Positions 20,156-31,510 of a stretch of 64,000 nt of DNA are shown here, one piece after another (within the stretch, counting starts at the first letter, position 1; each line of letters opens with the position of its first letter). A model generated the notes under the pieces. The model searched no databases. It was not told the DNA's origin and saw only the letters and a program-made list of their open reading frames with translations. The DNA is from Ursus arctos (taxonomy: Eukaryota > Chordata > Mammalia > Carnivora > Ursidae). Location of the stretch: positions 73,025,931 through 73,089,930 of the forward strand of contig NW_026622985.1 of assembly GCF_023065955.2 (NCBI RefSeq). Reading direction: 5' to 3'. The translations under genes were made by a program, and so were the position numbers.

Positions 20156-22488
20156 TCAAGTAAAAAAATATTTTAAGAAATTTTGCAGAGAACCAAAAGG
20201 TCTGTTTTGGTAACCACTCAAAGATAAGGGCTTTAAATGAGCATTTTATAATTCTTCTTAAATGGCTTGCTTCCTTCTATAATTCAGTTTATTGCAGGAG
20301 GCAAAAAGGCAGGTAGATGTGAGCTAAAGGTTAGCTTAATTAATTATATTTGCTCTGACTATTTTAAGATAAGTCTTCGTTGAATTACTGTAAATTCGCC
20401 CATATAGGTCTCTCTCTGCCTTGCCCTCTGTCAGTTTCATCTCCCAAACTGCCAACAAGTTAAGCTTCTTAATATATACTTTGATCTTAATTAAGGGACT
20501 TTCTTTAAAGATTGCACACTGCTTTCCCAGATAAAATTTAGAATCTTTAATGAACAACTCTAGTCCTTTCTCATAGGGCCCCACCTTTTCTTCCATCCTG
20601 AAAGCCAAAGAGCTCCTTGTAAATTACTAAAGCACTTTCCCAAACACACTTCGCCCTTTGGCATTTCTGTGCTTTTACAGACTGTAGTTCTTTTGCCTGT
20701 GTGAGCATCTGACCCTCTACCCACCCTATTATATGAATAGTCCTTTAAGATGTAAATGTGATAATATTTATTCTGATAAGCTTCACCAGTCTTCATCTAT
20801 TCAGGACAAAATACTTCTCTTTTCAGTGTTAAAGAGCCCTTGGTCCTTCCTGGAAAAGGAACTCACCCTTTCTCTACCTCGTAATCATCTTTCACACTGG
20901 GACCTGAGCTTGTTTAGAAGAGAAGTCACTTGCCTCCTGTCTAACAGTTGGCACAGTGCTGGGAACTTACTGGATACGGAATGCGTGGTTTTGTTTCTCT
21001 CTCTTTGTTTATTTTGTTGTAGTTATTTAATGAGTATTCCACAACAGCTGGTTTTAAATAGCTGAAGTCTCTTGGACTGTGTTATTTATGATTTGTGTAG
21101 GTATTCTTTGTTTCCAGAGGAACACATATTTTTTTAGGAATAAGTAAAAGAGCTACCTTTTTCTTCACTAAACACTATTAACAATAACAGGTTATTGTTA
21201 TTCTGTCCATGTCACTTCTAATCAGAATATACTTGGAAAGTTAGATTCCTTTCAATCCCCTATATGTAAATGCTGCATGGCCTAATGCTTATTATATACC
21301 ATAGAAAGACTTTTAGATCAAAGAATCATTGTTCAGTCCTATTCCTTGTCAGTTTAAATGTACCATAACAATGGAAATATGCCTTTTCAATATGCTACAT
21401 GAATGTATATCACGGCTTGATAGCCGAACTGTCAGAAATCCTAAATTCATCAGAGACTACATTATTTTTATGTAGATAAAAAGATGTGGTTCTCCATTAT
21501 ATTACATGAATTGTCATCATAATATTACAGTTAAAGCTAATGAACCATTCTCTGGCATTTGAAAAGCCAGTTAATGTAGTGTTTTCCTGATGAAGCTCAA
21601 GTTTATAAATGAATTAAGTCTGTTTGTGTGGGTGTTGTAATGATCATGAAATCATTTCTCAACATTTTAAAATAACCCCATTCTGCCCCCAATTAAGGCT
21701 AGCATGACCTATGAAAAGACACAAGGTATATTCATTTAATCAAAATAGCATATGTAGGGCTTTAAGGAGAAAAATTATTCTATAAGAAAAATTAGTTGTC
21801 GTAGCAAACATTTCCTGTTGAAATCCAAGCTGTATATTTGGCTGAAAGTTTTATTTATTTATTTGTTTTTAAATAATCCAATACCCACAGCCTTGGTATG
21901 TTTCTACAAGTAGAAGTACATTAATATTTGATATACCATCCTTGTCCCGCAAATAACAAACTGAAAAACAACAACAAAAAGCAGAAGAAAAAAATTCCAG
22001 TGACTTTTTATCTGTACTCTACTCCTTTTTCTGAAATTGTATTGAATTTTAGATGATTTCCAGTTATCGTAAGAAGGGTGCTGTTGAGTGGGAGGAGACC
22101 ACATTGACATTGTGAGCCAACAACCCAGTTACAGAATAGACAATCCTTGCAAAAACCTTTCAGCAATTTTTGAAGAATTTCAGATTTTCTTTGCCTTATT
22201 AAGAGAGTAGTTTATTGAAAAACCTCACGTATATTCACTCAATGGTAATTGATATCCCCCTACTGTTATTTTTAAAGACTTTCTCTTATTTTTATGTTAT
22301 ATAAAAAGGAAATATAAATATATTTCAATATAAAATAATTTATACACGAATACAAATATAAAATATTATATGTGTGTGTTCTTAACCTGAACTTACTGTC
22401 TTTGAAGTATTGAACTGAATGATGATATTGAGTTAACCATTGCACATTGACTCGTTTTCTTTCCGTGCATTAGCTAATTCTACCTTTC
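20156..22488. other. Unique DNA with a candidate conserved element
   Basis: No gene is recognised. Frames at 20336-20608 and 20560-20796 (minus) and 20733-21065 (plus) are without domains. The stretch 21380-21620 has few low-complexity runs and looks like unique, possibly constrained sequence; see findings. Confidence 0.5.
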
Positions 22489-22504
22489 AAGAATCATGAA
22501 AAAC

Positions 22505-22679
22505 CGGGGTGCCTGGGTGGCTTAGTCATTAAGCGTCTGCCTTTGGCGCAGGGCGTGATCCCGGCGTTCTGGGTTCGAGCCCCACATCAGGCTCCTGCCC
22601 TGGGAGCCTGCTTCTTCCTCTCCCACTCCCTCTGCCTGTGTTCCCTCTCTGGCTGGCTGTCTCTCTCTGTCAAATGAAT

Positions 22680-22710
<31 letters not shown>
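22505..22710 (+). mobile_element. Can-SINE (SINEC), long A tail, perfect duplication
   Basis: It is full length: GGGGTGCCTGGGTGGCTTAG, TTAAGCGTCTGCC, GGCGTTCTGGGTTCGAGCCC, CCTGCTTCTTCCTCTCCCAC and a TCAAATGAATAAATC tail, then an A tail of about 25. A perfect 16-bp duplication AAGAATCATGAAAAAC flanks it (22489-22504 and 22711-22726). The intact tail and flawless duplication argue for a recent insertion. The minus-strand frame at 22522-22728 is antisense to the SINE. Confidence 0.97.
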
Positions 22711-22712
<2 letters not shown>

Positions 22713-22726
22713 GAATCATGAAAAAC

Positions 22727-23044
22727 ATAGGCTCAACTGGGTGCTAAAATGACACCATTAAAAATTCATCCATCCTAAGTTTTTTTCCCCCGAATTTCTA
22801 CGTGTTTATCATCTCTTCTAAAGCATTTATATGACTCACTAATTTTGTGTGTTTGCTTTTGTTGAGCTGTTCCGGCACTGGATGGACAGAATCCATGGCT
22901 CAGGTTTTTCCTCTCACATAGGAGATGGGCTTTTTGTGTATGTCTTTTATTCCACACAGTGTCTCCTAATATTTTGACTCAAATTGAAGTTAGGACATTT
23001 TCAAATTAGAATTAGATTTTTGGTTTAACTTCTGGTATGGTATT
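22727..23044. other. Unique DNA, nothing recognised
   Basis: The 60-codon minus frame at 22775-22957 has no recognisable domain. Confidence 0.5.
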
Positions 23045-23240
23045 GAAGAAAATGCTGACACTGAAATCTGAAAAATTGGGTTCAAATTCTGGCTCAGCTG
23101 TGTATCAGCTGTGTGATTTTAGACAGATCACTTAACTTTTATAAGAGTTAACTTTGTCCTCCTAAAGTGGGAAGTGAATAATATTGATTCCTAACTCCCT
23201 CTGAGAATTTTTAGAAGGATCAGAGAACTACAAGATATAG
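23045..23240 (+). repeat. MIR SINE
   Basis: Good MIR order: GGGTTCAAATTCTGGCTCAG, CTGTGTGATTTTAGACAGAT, CACTTAACTTTTATAAGAG, then a decayed GTTAACTTTGTCCTC block and GAGAATTTTTAGAAGGATCA. It is one of the better-preserved MIRs in the window. Confidence 0.72.
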
Positions 23241-23584
23241 ATTTAATTTTAAAAACAAATTATGATATGTAAGTGAACCATTTGTCCCAGGGTATTATAG
23301 TTTATTTCTTAATTTAATGCATGAAAAATAAATCCAGAGAAGACAAACAACTAGAGGTATGGTGAGCTCAAGCCTTCAAAGCCAGAGTTTATGCTAGGAT
23401 TATTAAAACTTGATTCTCTCAGCCCTTGACTGATTTTCTTAGGTACATTCTATTTAATTTTCCAAAATCTGTGAGCACTGTGATAGTAGTTTTCCTAGAT
23501 ATGACAGAATTTTTAAAGATACCAATTTTGTTTATGTGTCATTCCCCACCCCCTTACCCTAATAAAAAAAGAATATAGTGTCAA

Positions 23585-23690
23585 GGCAGTTGTTTAAGGA
23601 GTTGGATGGACCTAAGTTTATATCCAGGCTTACCATTTAGATTCCTAAACTCTGTCTTTTTTGTACAAGTGGGAGCCAATATACTTATTT
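23585..23690 (+). repeat. Possible MIR fragment
   Basis: GAGTTGGATGGACCTAAGTT, TATATCCAGGCTTACCATTT and CCTAAACTCTGTC fit a decayed MIR core. It is short and uncertain. Confidence 0.38.
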
Positions 23691-23754
23691 TGTACTATTC
23701 TTTTAAATGGAAAATATTCTAGGAACTTATGATGTTCTATTATATTTCCATGGC

Positions 23755-24060
23755 TTTGCACATAGAATTATAATAGAGCCTGGAACACTCTTCCCCAGTT
23801 TATCCACCTAGGAAAGTTCTGTACATCCTTTCAATTTTATCATGGAAATATCATTAATAATGTCTTCTGTGATGCAATCAGCCAGCTTAAGGGTCCCCCT
23901 TCATATGCTCACACTGAGTATGTAATGTAACCCCCAATGAAGCAATTAAATTATTTAACAGCTTTTTGTTTGCCTATCCTTTCCTAACTAGACTGTATGC
24001 TTTTAGAGGAAAGAGAATGATGCATAGGAAGTACTAGACTCCTACTGAGTGAGTGAATGG
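23755..24060 (+). repeat. LINE-2 3' end fragment
   Basis: Words in LINE-2 order: GGCTTTGCACATAG, GAGCCTGGAACACTCTTCCC, GTCTTCTGTGATGCAATCAG, CTAACTAGACTGTATGC and the terminal GAGTGAGTGAATGG. It is old and gapped. Confidence 0.58.
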
Positions 24061-27000
24061 ATATAGGAAACATCTAAGCCTAACATTTAAGGCAAACGGA
24101 GGAAGTTCGTTTATCTTTTCTTCCCCCCCCTTTTTTAAAAAAAGAAAAATCGTATATATGAATAGTTTATATATATACTGTGTATCTGTGGTTAAAATTA
24201 TATACAAGTTAGATTATGTATGACATATAAATATATAATCTTAATTTTAAAATGATTTTTAAAGTATTTATATATGTAGTATTTAAAAATCTACCTTGTT
24301 ATTATTATTAGCACATGCCACAATTAACATTTCAAGGGATTAAAAAATGACTCATTAAAGGTGTAGACGTACGTCAAAATCCAAGTATTGTATTATCGCT
24401 TTCTTTCAATGGGTACAAATTTTGATAAAGACGTTTAGAGTACAAACATTAGACCAGCAGTCACAAAATTTGCAGATCTCCTCCGATTGAACTCACCCAA
24501 GTGAAGTGGAGTAGGTTTTTTTCCATGGAATATTTTGTGGGAATTAAAAATAAGCTAACAAAGTCACTAAACCCATGTATTTTCTCTATTGACACATAAT
24601 ACATAGAATTTTGAGTACAGTAATTTAACTGAATATAGTATGATACAATAATTATATAAAAGTCTTTTGTTAAGTCTATAAGATACTTGGAGTAATAGAT
24701 ATTATTATTAGAACAAAACTACATGCAAAGCAGGTTCACAAGAATGTGTTTTGGGGTGTGTTGTTTTGTTTTTTTAACTGGCTTACCTATCCATATAAAT
24801 CTTTAGGGATAATTTTTGCTTTCAACATAATTTTAAGAGGTCATTCATTGTTAAGTAAGAGCTCAAAAATGCCAGCATCTCAAAAATGTAACAATAAATA
24901 GAAAGTTTCCTTGAATAATTTGCTTTTTTGTTTAAGACTCTTACTTTTTAAAAATATAGAATCTCATATACTGGAACTATTCTAGGGACTGTGAGAGGGT
25001 GATAAAAATCTTAGTTGTAATATTACTTTTCTCAGTAGCAAATGGCTCATGTCTTCTACTTTAATCTGTGCAGGCAATTTATATGCATGTTTAAGAGGAG
25101 AACTCATTTGTAACTGAAAATACAATAAAACTGAAATAAGTGGCCAGAAAATTTTAATAGTTACTTAAAAGCGGATAGATCTCTACCCGTGCAAGTTTTT
25201 TATATAAAAAATGTTCAATGTGCTTTTTCTTCAAAGTTAACTCTTTCTTAAGAATGGAATAAAATGATTCTGACATATAGCATAACCCAGGAAACTAAGA
25301 CAGTGTGTCTTCTACGAACCATGGAATTTCCAATCTTGGTAATGTAGTTGAGTTTGAAAATACCACTGATAATATTTTGGTTATTGGCATGCAGCCATGG
25401 GAGAAGTTCCTCATCCATATGTAATAACATATGTCAGGGTAATAGAAATGATTACTGAATTATTATTACTATTACGTGGTTGATTGAATGGTGGCACAAA
25501 AAAAAATTAGATAATGTGTCATGCTTTAAGGTCACAATGGATTAATTTGAGCTCAAATTTCATGACCCTAGCTTTCTTGCCCCTTGACTATACTACTTTG
25601 AAAAATGATATGTTAAATACTGTTTTGAATTTCAGTAAAATAAAATATACACAAATGTCTGTGGGTGACTGCCAGGGAAATTTCAAATTTGTCTTTCTTA
25701 AAGTCATTCTTAAAATCCCTGCATGCCCTATTTCTGCCTGTGGCCTGGAAATCTTCCTCAGAGAAATTTTTCAAAAAGATTAGTACTCTTTGTTGAATAC
25801 ACATGAAAGTAGACTTTCCAGATGTCTCGAGTTATTCAGACGACGTCATGCTGAAATGTGATTTCGACATTGAAATGTGATTGGGAGAAGCACCTGTGAC
25901 ATGTGGGCAGGGCCAAGGAAAGATAGTTAACTTGTTATTCTGTTTCTCTCTGCCTTGCTGCTGCAAACTGAGACTCATGTCCAGATGGTAAAGACAGACA
26001 CAGAGTCAAGTTGGCTTAAATCACTGCGTGTATCACATGTACAGTATCTGCCCCAGAGTGTTACAGGCACTAATACACTTTATGTCAGTGAAATTTAAAT
26101 TTCTCATTGATACTAATTACGATGTTATGATAGGATACTGAGCTTTGGGGTTTGTCACCACATCACTACCTATTCTGTCCTGACATATATCTTTTTATTT
26201 TTTTCTGAAGGAAATATGACTTACATAGTAATTGCAATAAAAATGTATCTAATATGCAAAAATATGAACTTATAAGAAAGTAGAAGTATGGCAAACATCA
26301 CAGTGCCAGTTCAAATAGTAGAAAACATTCAGAAATGCCTACTGCACAAAGGAAAGGACAGTGATGGTCATAAATATTTTTTATGGGAATAATATAAAAC
26401 CTTGCCAGAATTGTTTTACCAATATCATCATTAATAATCCTAGAAAAAGAACCAATCAGGACTGCATCTATGTGGCTGTATGTTGTAGGATGGCATTGTG
26501 TTTATCCATTCATCTGTGTCTTTCCTCTTTATAAAGCGCTCTATTTGTTCTGAAGTAAGTAGGGTCTCTAGGTCAGAGAGCGTTTGGAAGATCAGCTGGA
26601 ACCTGACAACGCAGGACCTACAGTGCCTCCTGATATAGCACAAATTCCTAAGTAGTATGACTTTGGGAAATAACCAAAAGAAAAGTTAAAGATAGTACAC
26701 AGGAATTGAAATAGTCAATTAATAGATTTTTGGACCTAAGTCATCATTAGGTGGATAGTATTTTAAAAATTTTACTCTTTTTTTTGTGATTTTACTCTGA
26801 GCAAATTTTAGAGCTACCAACTTACTAATGATAAATATTTTTGTAAGAAAGATTTCCTGTCATATAAGCATTGATGACTTTAGGGACAAATCATGGTCAC
26901 AATATATAGAAAACTCTGACCAAAAAAGATAAATACAAATCCTTTCCCCAAACCCAAAATGAGTTAGCATACTGCTCTATGATATATTGACAGTTTTGCA

Positions 27001-27730
27001 GAATTTAAGTATACTTATTTGTATGTTCTTAAGACTTGTTTTAGATGTATTTATCCCAAGAGCAGTGACAACCTACCAACCACTGTGAGTTAAATAAAGT
27101 GTTTTAAATTCACAAAATACTTTCTTAAGGAGTTATCAAACACATCAAAAATTCCAAGGTGTTACACAAAATTTAAAGAGGAAAATTTTTCAGAGTATAT
27201 TGTTAAAGAACTCAGGAAACAAAACACGCATAATAAAAATCTTATTTTGTGAAACGTAATTATATATTATAATTGTTTTTGCTTAAGGGAAGTGATTTCA
27301 CATTTTATTGGTAATAATATGATACACAATGAAAATAAAACATGACAGATTTATTTGTGGCTACATTCTGCCAAATTCTTCATTATCTTTTTAATTTGAT
27401 ATAATGAGAGGGATGAAAGAAAGCCATTTTAGTGCTACATGGAAAAATAAGTCATAAATTAATGGGATAGAATAACACATAAAAATATTAATAATTTCAG
27501 ATATAATGAGGAAGATTCAATTATCCTCAGAGATAGAATCCTCCCAAATATTAGCTAAAAAATACAAGTAAAAATTATAAAGAAACCAAGGATGTCAAAA
27601 CTGTGAGAAAATAGTTTCTATGATGTATTATTGTAAGGTTCGATTAGATTGAAATTTTATTTCTGGTAAAAAGCATTTTTGGGTATGTAAAAAAAATTAT
27701 ATTTAAGTATGACTATGCCATTTAATATTA
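24061..27730. other. Long unique AT-rich stretch
   Basis: About 3.7 kb with no recognised transposon, unusual for this window. Frames at 25248-25430, 25514-25783, 25613-25804 and 26440-26643 are short, partly opposite-strand pairs, without domains. A C8 run abuts T/A runs at 24124-24145. A 12-bp direct repeat with a CRE-like site lies at 25842-25882; see findings. Confidence 0.5.
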
Positions 27731-27745
27731 AGAAAAAGAAAGGAG

Positions 27746-27921
27746 TGGGGTGCATCTGAGTGGTTCAGTTGGTTGAGTGGCCAACTCTTGATTTTGGCTC
27801 AGGTCATAATCTCAGAGTCATGGGTTTGAGCCCTGCATCATGGAGCCTGCTTGTCCCTCTCCTACTGCTCCTCTCCCCACCTGCGCTCGCTGTCTCTAAA
27901 ATAAATAAATAAAATCTTTCA
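27746..27921 (+). mobile_element. Can-SINE (SINEC), older copy
   Basis: GGGGTGCATCTGAGTGGTTCAG, TGATTTTGGCTCAGGTCATA, GGAGCCTGCTTGTCCCTCTC and an AAATAAATAAATAAAATC tail. The tail continues into a long GAAA microsatellite. AGAAAAAGAAA occurs on both flanks (27731-27741 and 28008-28018) and may be the duplication, but the low complexity makes this uncertain. Confidence 0.9.
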
Positions 27922-27951
27922 AAAAAGAAAGAAAGAAAGAGAGAAAGAGAG

Positions 27952-28010
<59 letters not shown>

Positions 28011-28018
28011 AAAAGAAA
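27922..28018. repeat. (GAAA)n microsatellite
   Basis: Nearly 100 bp of GAAA units with a GAGA-interrupted stretch at about 27940-27955. It grew from the A-rich tail of the preceding SINE. Confidence 0.95.
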
Positions 28019-28964
28019 CTAGTACTTTCTCATTAGGTTAAACAGAAAACTGTCCAAACAATTATAAAACTTAAAAGTCAAATGCATGATTTTTGTATTT
28101 ATAGATTTAAGAGTTAGGATAGTTAGTACTTTTATGTGATTTATTTACTTGACTTTATATTTAATCTAGTTGAGTCAACCTTGTCATGCTGAACACATTT
28201 TTATTTTTCCTTGAGGAGTTTGAAGAATATGTGGCTGATTATGAAACATATTGCAACTAGGAGAAAGTGTATTGTTTTTTCCTTTTTTTTTTTTAATTCA
28301 AGAAAGGAGAAAATGTTCAGAATCTAAAAATATACAATTTTCTTTTGCTCTCCCCACATAATCTTCTCATGGCTTAAAGACCGAAGATGAAACTGAGATC
28401 CTAATTAGTCAAGTATTGATTAGGGCATTTAAAGCACAAATGAAAAATTTATATGGCACAGATTTCCATGCTGGGAACACGAACATGATAAATTTTGTTA
28501 AGCTACTGGAAAAGTGAAAACATAGAAAAGCATTCTATTCAACTTAGAATAATTATAATGTACTTTTTTTTTTTTGGTCCCAAATGAACTAATAATGTTT
28601 ACCCTTATTAGAATTCAACTACAAATGTAATGACTTGGTGATTGTTTTTTAAGTCCCACTGCAACATGTTGCTAAAATTTCACTTTACAACAGAAACATC
28701 TATTTCATTACTCCTGTTAACTTCTTACCTTTTGCTACTCTGAGTCAATGATATCATTAACCTGCAACGATTAATTTAAGTATCTTTCCAGGAGTAAATT
28801 TTTCTCATCCTATCAATTCTTACTTTCATATAACTAAAAAGTAGCTTCACCAAGTGATAATCAAATTGAATTGTATTGTAATATTATGAAGACTTTGGGG
28901 ATACTTAGTAAAAAGAAATCCTATGGAGAAATTCCAAGGATCATTCTTTAGTTATGTTTTAGAT
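28019..28964. other. Unique DNA with a candidate conserved element
   Basis: No repeat or gene is recognised. 28380-28800 contains an AP-1 consensus TGAGTCA (28741-28747) and several ATTAG/TTAAT sites; see findings. Confidence 0.5.
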
Positions 28965-28981
28965 CATCGTTCTGTGTTCTT

Positions 28982-29181
28982 TTTTTTTTTTTAAAGATTT
29001 TATTTATTTATTCGATAGAGATAGAGACAGCCAGCGAGAGAGGGAACACAAGCAGGGGGAGTGGGAGAGGAAGAAGCAGGCTCACAGCAGAGGAGCCTGA
29101 TGTGGGGCTTGATCCCATAACGCTGGGATCACGCCCTGAGCTGAAGGCAGACGCCCAACCTCTGTGCCACCCAGGCGCCCC
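28982..29181 (-). mobile_element. Can-SINE (SINEC), bear/seal-like type
   Basis: The left T tract leads into AAAGATTTTATTTATTTATT, the CAGCCAGCGAGAGAGGGAAC block and TAACGCTGGGATCACGCCCT. The head GTGCCACCCAGGCGCCCC is on the right. A perfect 17-bp duplication CATCGTTCTGTGTTCTT lies at 28965-28981 and 29182-29198. The CCAGCGAGAGAGGGAACAC block is the variant I associate with bears and seals. Its perfect duplication suggests a relatively recent copy. Confidence 0.97.
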
Positions 29182-29198
29182 CATCGTTCTGTGTTCTT

Positions 29199-30034
29199 AA
29201 AGAATATATTTAGCACTTGTTACCCACAATCTTTCTTCTTAATTCCTATCCAGAGTTTGAAAATTAGCAATCAGTGTCACTCATTGGATATGGTTGCTGG
29301 TCACACCATTCCCATCATCTTAAATGACAGTCACCCTTTGAACCACTAGTCACATCTGAGTTTGCAACTTTGACCTAGGCCCACATGATTCTAAGATATA
29401 ATATGTGATTTTATTGTTTCTCTTAAAGACAATATTTTAAGTGAGTTTAAAGGTTCAGATATCGTGGAATTGTTCTGAAATTAGTTTTGAATGATATCTA
29501 ACCACTCTTCTTTCAATAAAATCACTTTCTCTTGGCTTCTCAATGCATAATTTTAGCACTTCTCTATCTTTTCCTTTCTCTCTCCTTTTTTTTTTTTTCC
29601 TCTACCCCATTTTCTTTCTGTCTTGTCCGTTTCTGTATCAGCCCACAGAATCCAGGCTACAAAGATTGCTCTTGTACTTGCATTTAGTCTTTACTGTCTT
29701 ATTGTCTTTGCAACATATTATGGTCATTAATTTACTTAAATAGTTTACTTAATTAAGGAAAATAAGGAAATAAAGGAAAATAAACTATCTGTGAATAATA
29801 CTAAAGTTAAGTTTTTCTTCTTTTTGGTTAGCAAATAGTAATTATTTAAACTATTGGGGACCTTTAAAAGTATGAGAAAACATGTAGTACTCTCATCAAG
29901 TTTAGCATCCATATGCTATAAAGTTTAGTCAAAATTCACTTATCTCTCAATAAAAAATACCAAATTTACTTACCTGTTGACACAATGACAAAATAAGCAA
30001 CAGGATATGACTTGAGTAAAACATAATTGAATAC
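29199..30034. other. Unique AT-rich DNA, no gene seen
   Basis: Frames at 29164-29349 and 29543-29743 are short and without domains. The latter spans a T13 run and CT-rich patch (29574-29600). Confidence 0.5.
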
Positions 30035-30235
30035 AAGCCTGGGTGGCTCAGTCGGCTAAGCTTCTGCCTTCGGTTCAGGTCATGATCTCAGGGTCCTGGG
30101 ATTGAGACTGCATTGGGCTCCCTACTCAGTGGGGAGTCTGCTTCTCCCTCTCCCTTTGTCCCCTGCTCCTGTTCTCTTTCTGTCTTGCTCTCTCTCAAGT
30201 AAATAAATAAAATCTTTTTAAAAACTTAAAAAAAA
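30035..30235 (+). mobile_element. Can-SINE (SINEC), head trimmed
   Basis: It begins at AAGCCTGGGTGGCTCAGTCG, lacking a clean GGCGCC head. It continues through GTCATGATCTCAGGGTCCTG, CTCCCTCTCCCTTTGTC and an AAATAAATAAAATC tail with A-rich extension. No convincing target duplication is seen. Confidence 0.9.
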
Positions 30236-30398
30236 TAAAAATAGACAAGCAACATTTGACTCCACATTTGATGTGTATGTGTGTCTGTATAAAATGTATA
30301 CTTATAAATATATGTGTGTGTATGCCTATGTATGCACACACATTGGTGTAGGTGCCATATTATCCCTGTATATCTCAACTCATAAGAAAAAAATCATA

Positions 30399-30601
30399 GG
30401 GGCGCCTGGGTGGCTCAGTCGTTAAGCGTCTGCCTTCAGCTCAGGGTGTGATCCCGGCGTTCTGGGATCGAGCCCCACGTCAGGCTCCTCCGCTGGAAGC
30501 CTGCTTCTTCCTCTCCCACTCCCTCTGCCTGTGTTCCCTCTCTCGCTGGCTGTCTCTATCTCTGTCGAATAAATAAATAAAATCTTTAAAAAAAAAAAAA
30601 A
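30399..30601 (+). mobile_element. Can-SINE (SINEC), bear/seal-like type
   Basis: It is full length with an intact head GGGGCGCCTGGGTGGCTCAG, the TCGTTAAGCGTCTGCC block, GGCGTTCTGGGATCGAGCCC, CTCTCGCTGGCTGTCTC and an A14 tail. Flanks AGAAAAAAATCATA (30384-30397) and AGAAAAAATCATA (30602-30614) match except for one A. The minus frame at 30422-30712 reads the antisense SINE. Confidence 0.96.
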
Positions 30602-31107
30602 AGAAAAAATCATAATGCAAATCTTAACTGAAAAGATATTCCCTGGCAGTATTAAATAATATTTAATTATTAAGAGGATGAAGTGCACTTCACTCTTCAT
30701 TTTATCCTCCAAGCCATCTTAATCATGTGCTTGCTTATGTGTAACTAAGGCTAGGTTAGTGAAACAAGATCTATCTACATTACTAATTTGATTAAATTAC
30801 ATGTGACAAAATGTAACAAAGTTTGTATATGTTGCATTCTGTTTTCTCAGTTATATATCCATTGATAACTTTTCTGAATAAATACCAACAGAAAGCAAAA
30901 GACTGTCAACAAAGTTAATATTAAAATGATGTTACAGTGTTAGTTACTATTAGGCCCATCAGCACAAATTACTCCCCTCCCCTCCATCAGTGACACATGT
31001 GTTCAACATACATCTGAAACTCCTGAATACTTACTAAAGTTTTTTTAATTAATTATTATGGGACTGTTATTTGGGGGGGGGTGAGTTTTTTTGTGTGTGT
31101 GCATGTT

Positions 31108-31270
31108 TTCTTTGTTTGTTTTTGTTTGTTTGTTTTTAAGTAGGCTCCACACACAGCATGGAGCCCATCGCGGGGCTTGAACTCATGAAGCTGAGATCAA
31201 GACCTGAACTGAGATAAAGAGTTGGACGTTTAACTGACCGACTTAACCGACTTAACCACCCAGGCACCCC
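31108..31270 (-). mobile_element. Short, old-type Can-SINE with a TTTG-rich tail
   Basis: From the right: the head CCACCCAGGCACCCC, an internal duplication of CGACTTAACCGACTTAACC, AAGACCTGAACTGAG and GGAGCCCATCGCGGGGCTTG. It then runs into a TTTG/GTTT-rich tract (31108-31138). It lacks the long CT block. A G9 run at 31073-31081 lies just outside. Confidence 0.85.
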
Positions 31271-31299
31271 AGGACTACTGTTTTTTAAACTAGACAGGT

Positions 31300-31510
31300 G
31301 TATCAGTTGTCTATTGCTGCATAACAGACTGCCTCCAAAACTTTGTAGCTCAAAACTGCAGTCATTCCTTCTGTGCATTCATTTGCAGTTTGGGCAGAAT
31401 TTAGCAGGTGCAGCTGGGCCATTGCGTGATGTACCAGCTGGGGTATCTCCCCTGGGGGCTGAAGAGGCCAGACCCAAGATGGTGCATTCATGTGGCTGGT
31501 AGGCTAGTTC
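31300..31510 (-). repeat. MLT1-like LTR fragment
   Basis: On the plus strand: GTGTATCAGTTGTCTATTGC, TGCATAACAGACTGCCTCC, AAAACTTTGTAGCTCAAAAC, then CAGCTGGGCC, CCAGCTGGGG and CAAGATGGTGCATTCATGTG. This fits the reversed 3' half of an older MLT1-class LTR. The overlapping frames at 31303-31502 are repeat-derived. Family placement is from memory. Confidence 0.55.
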
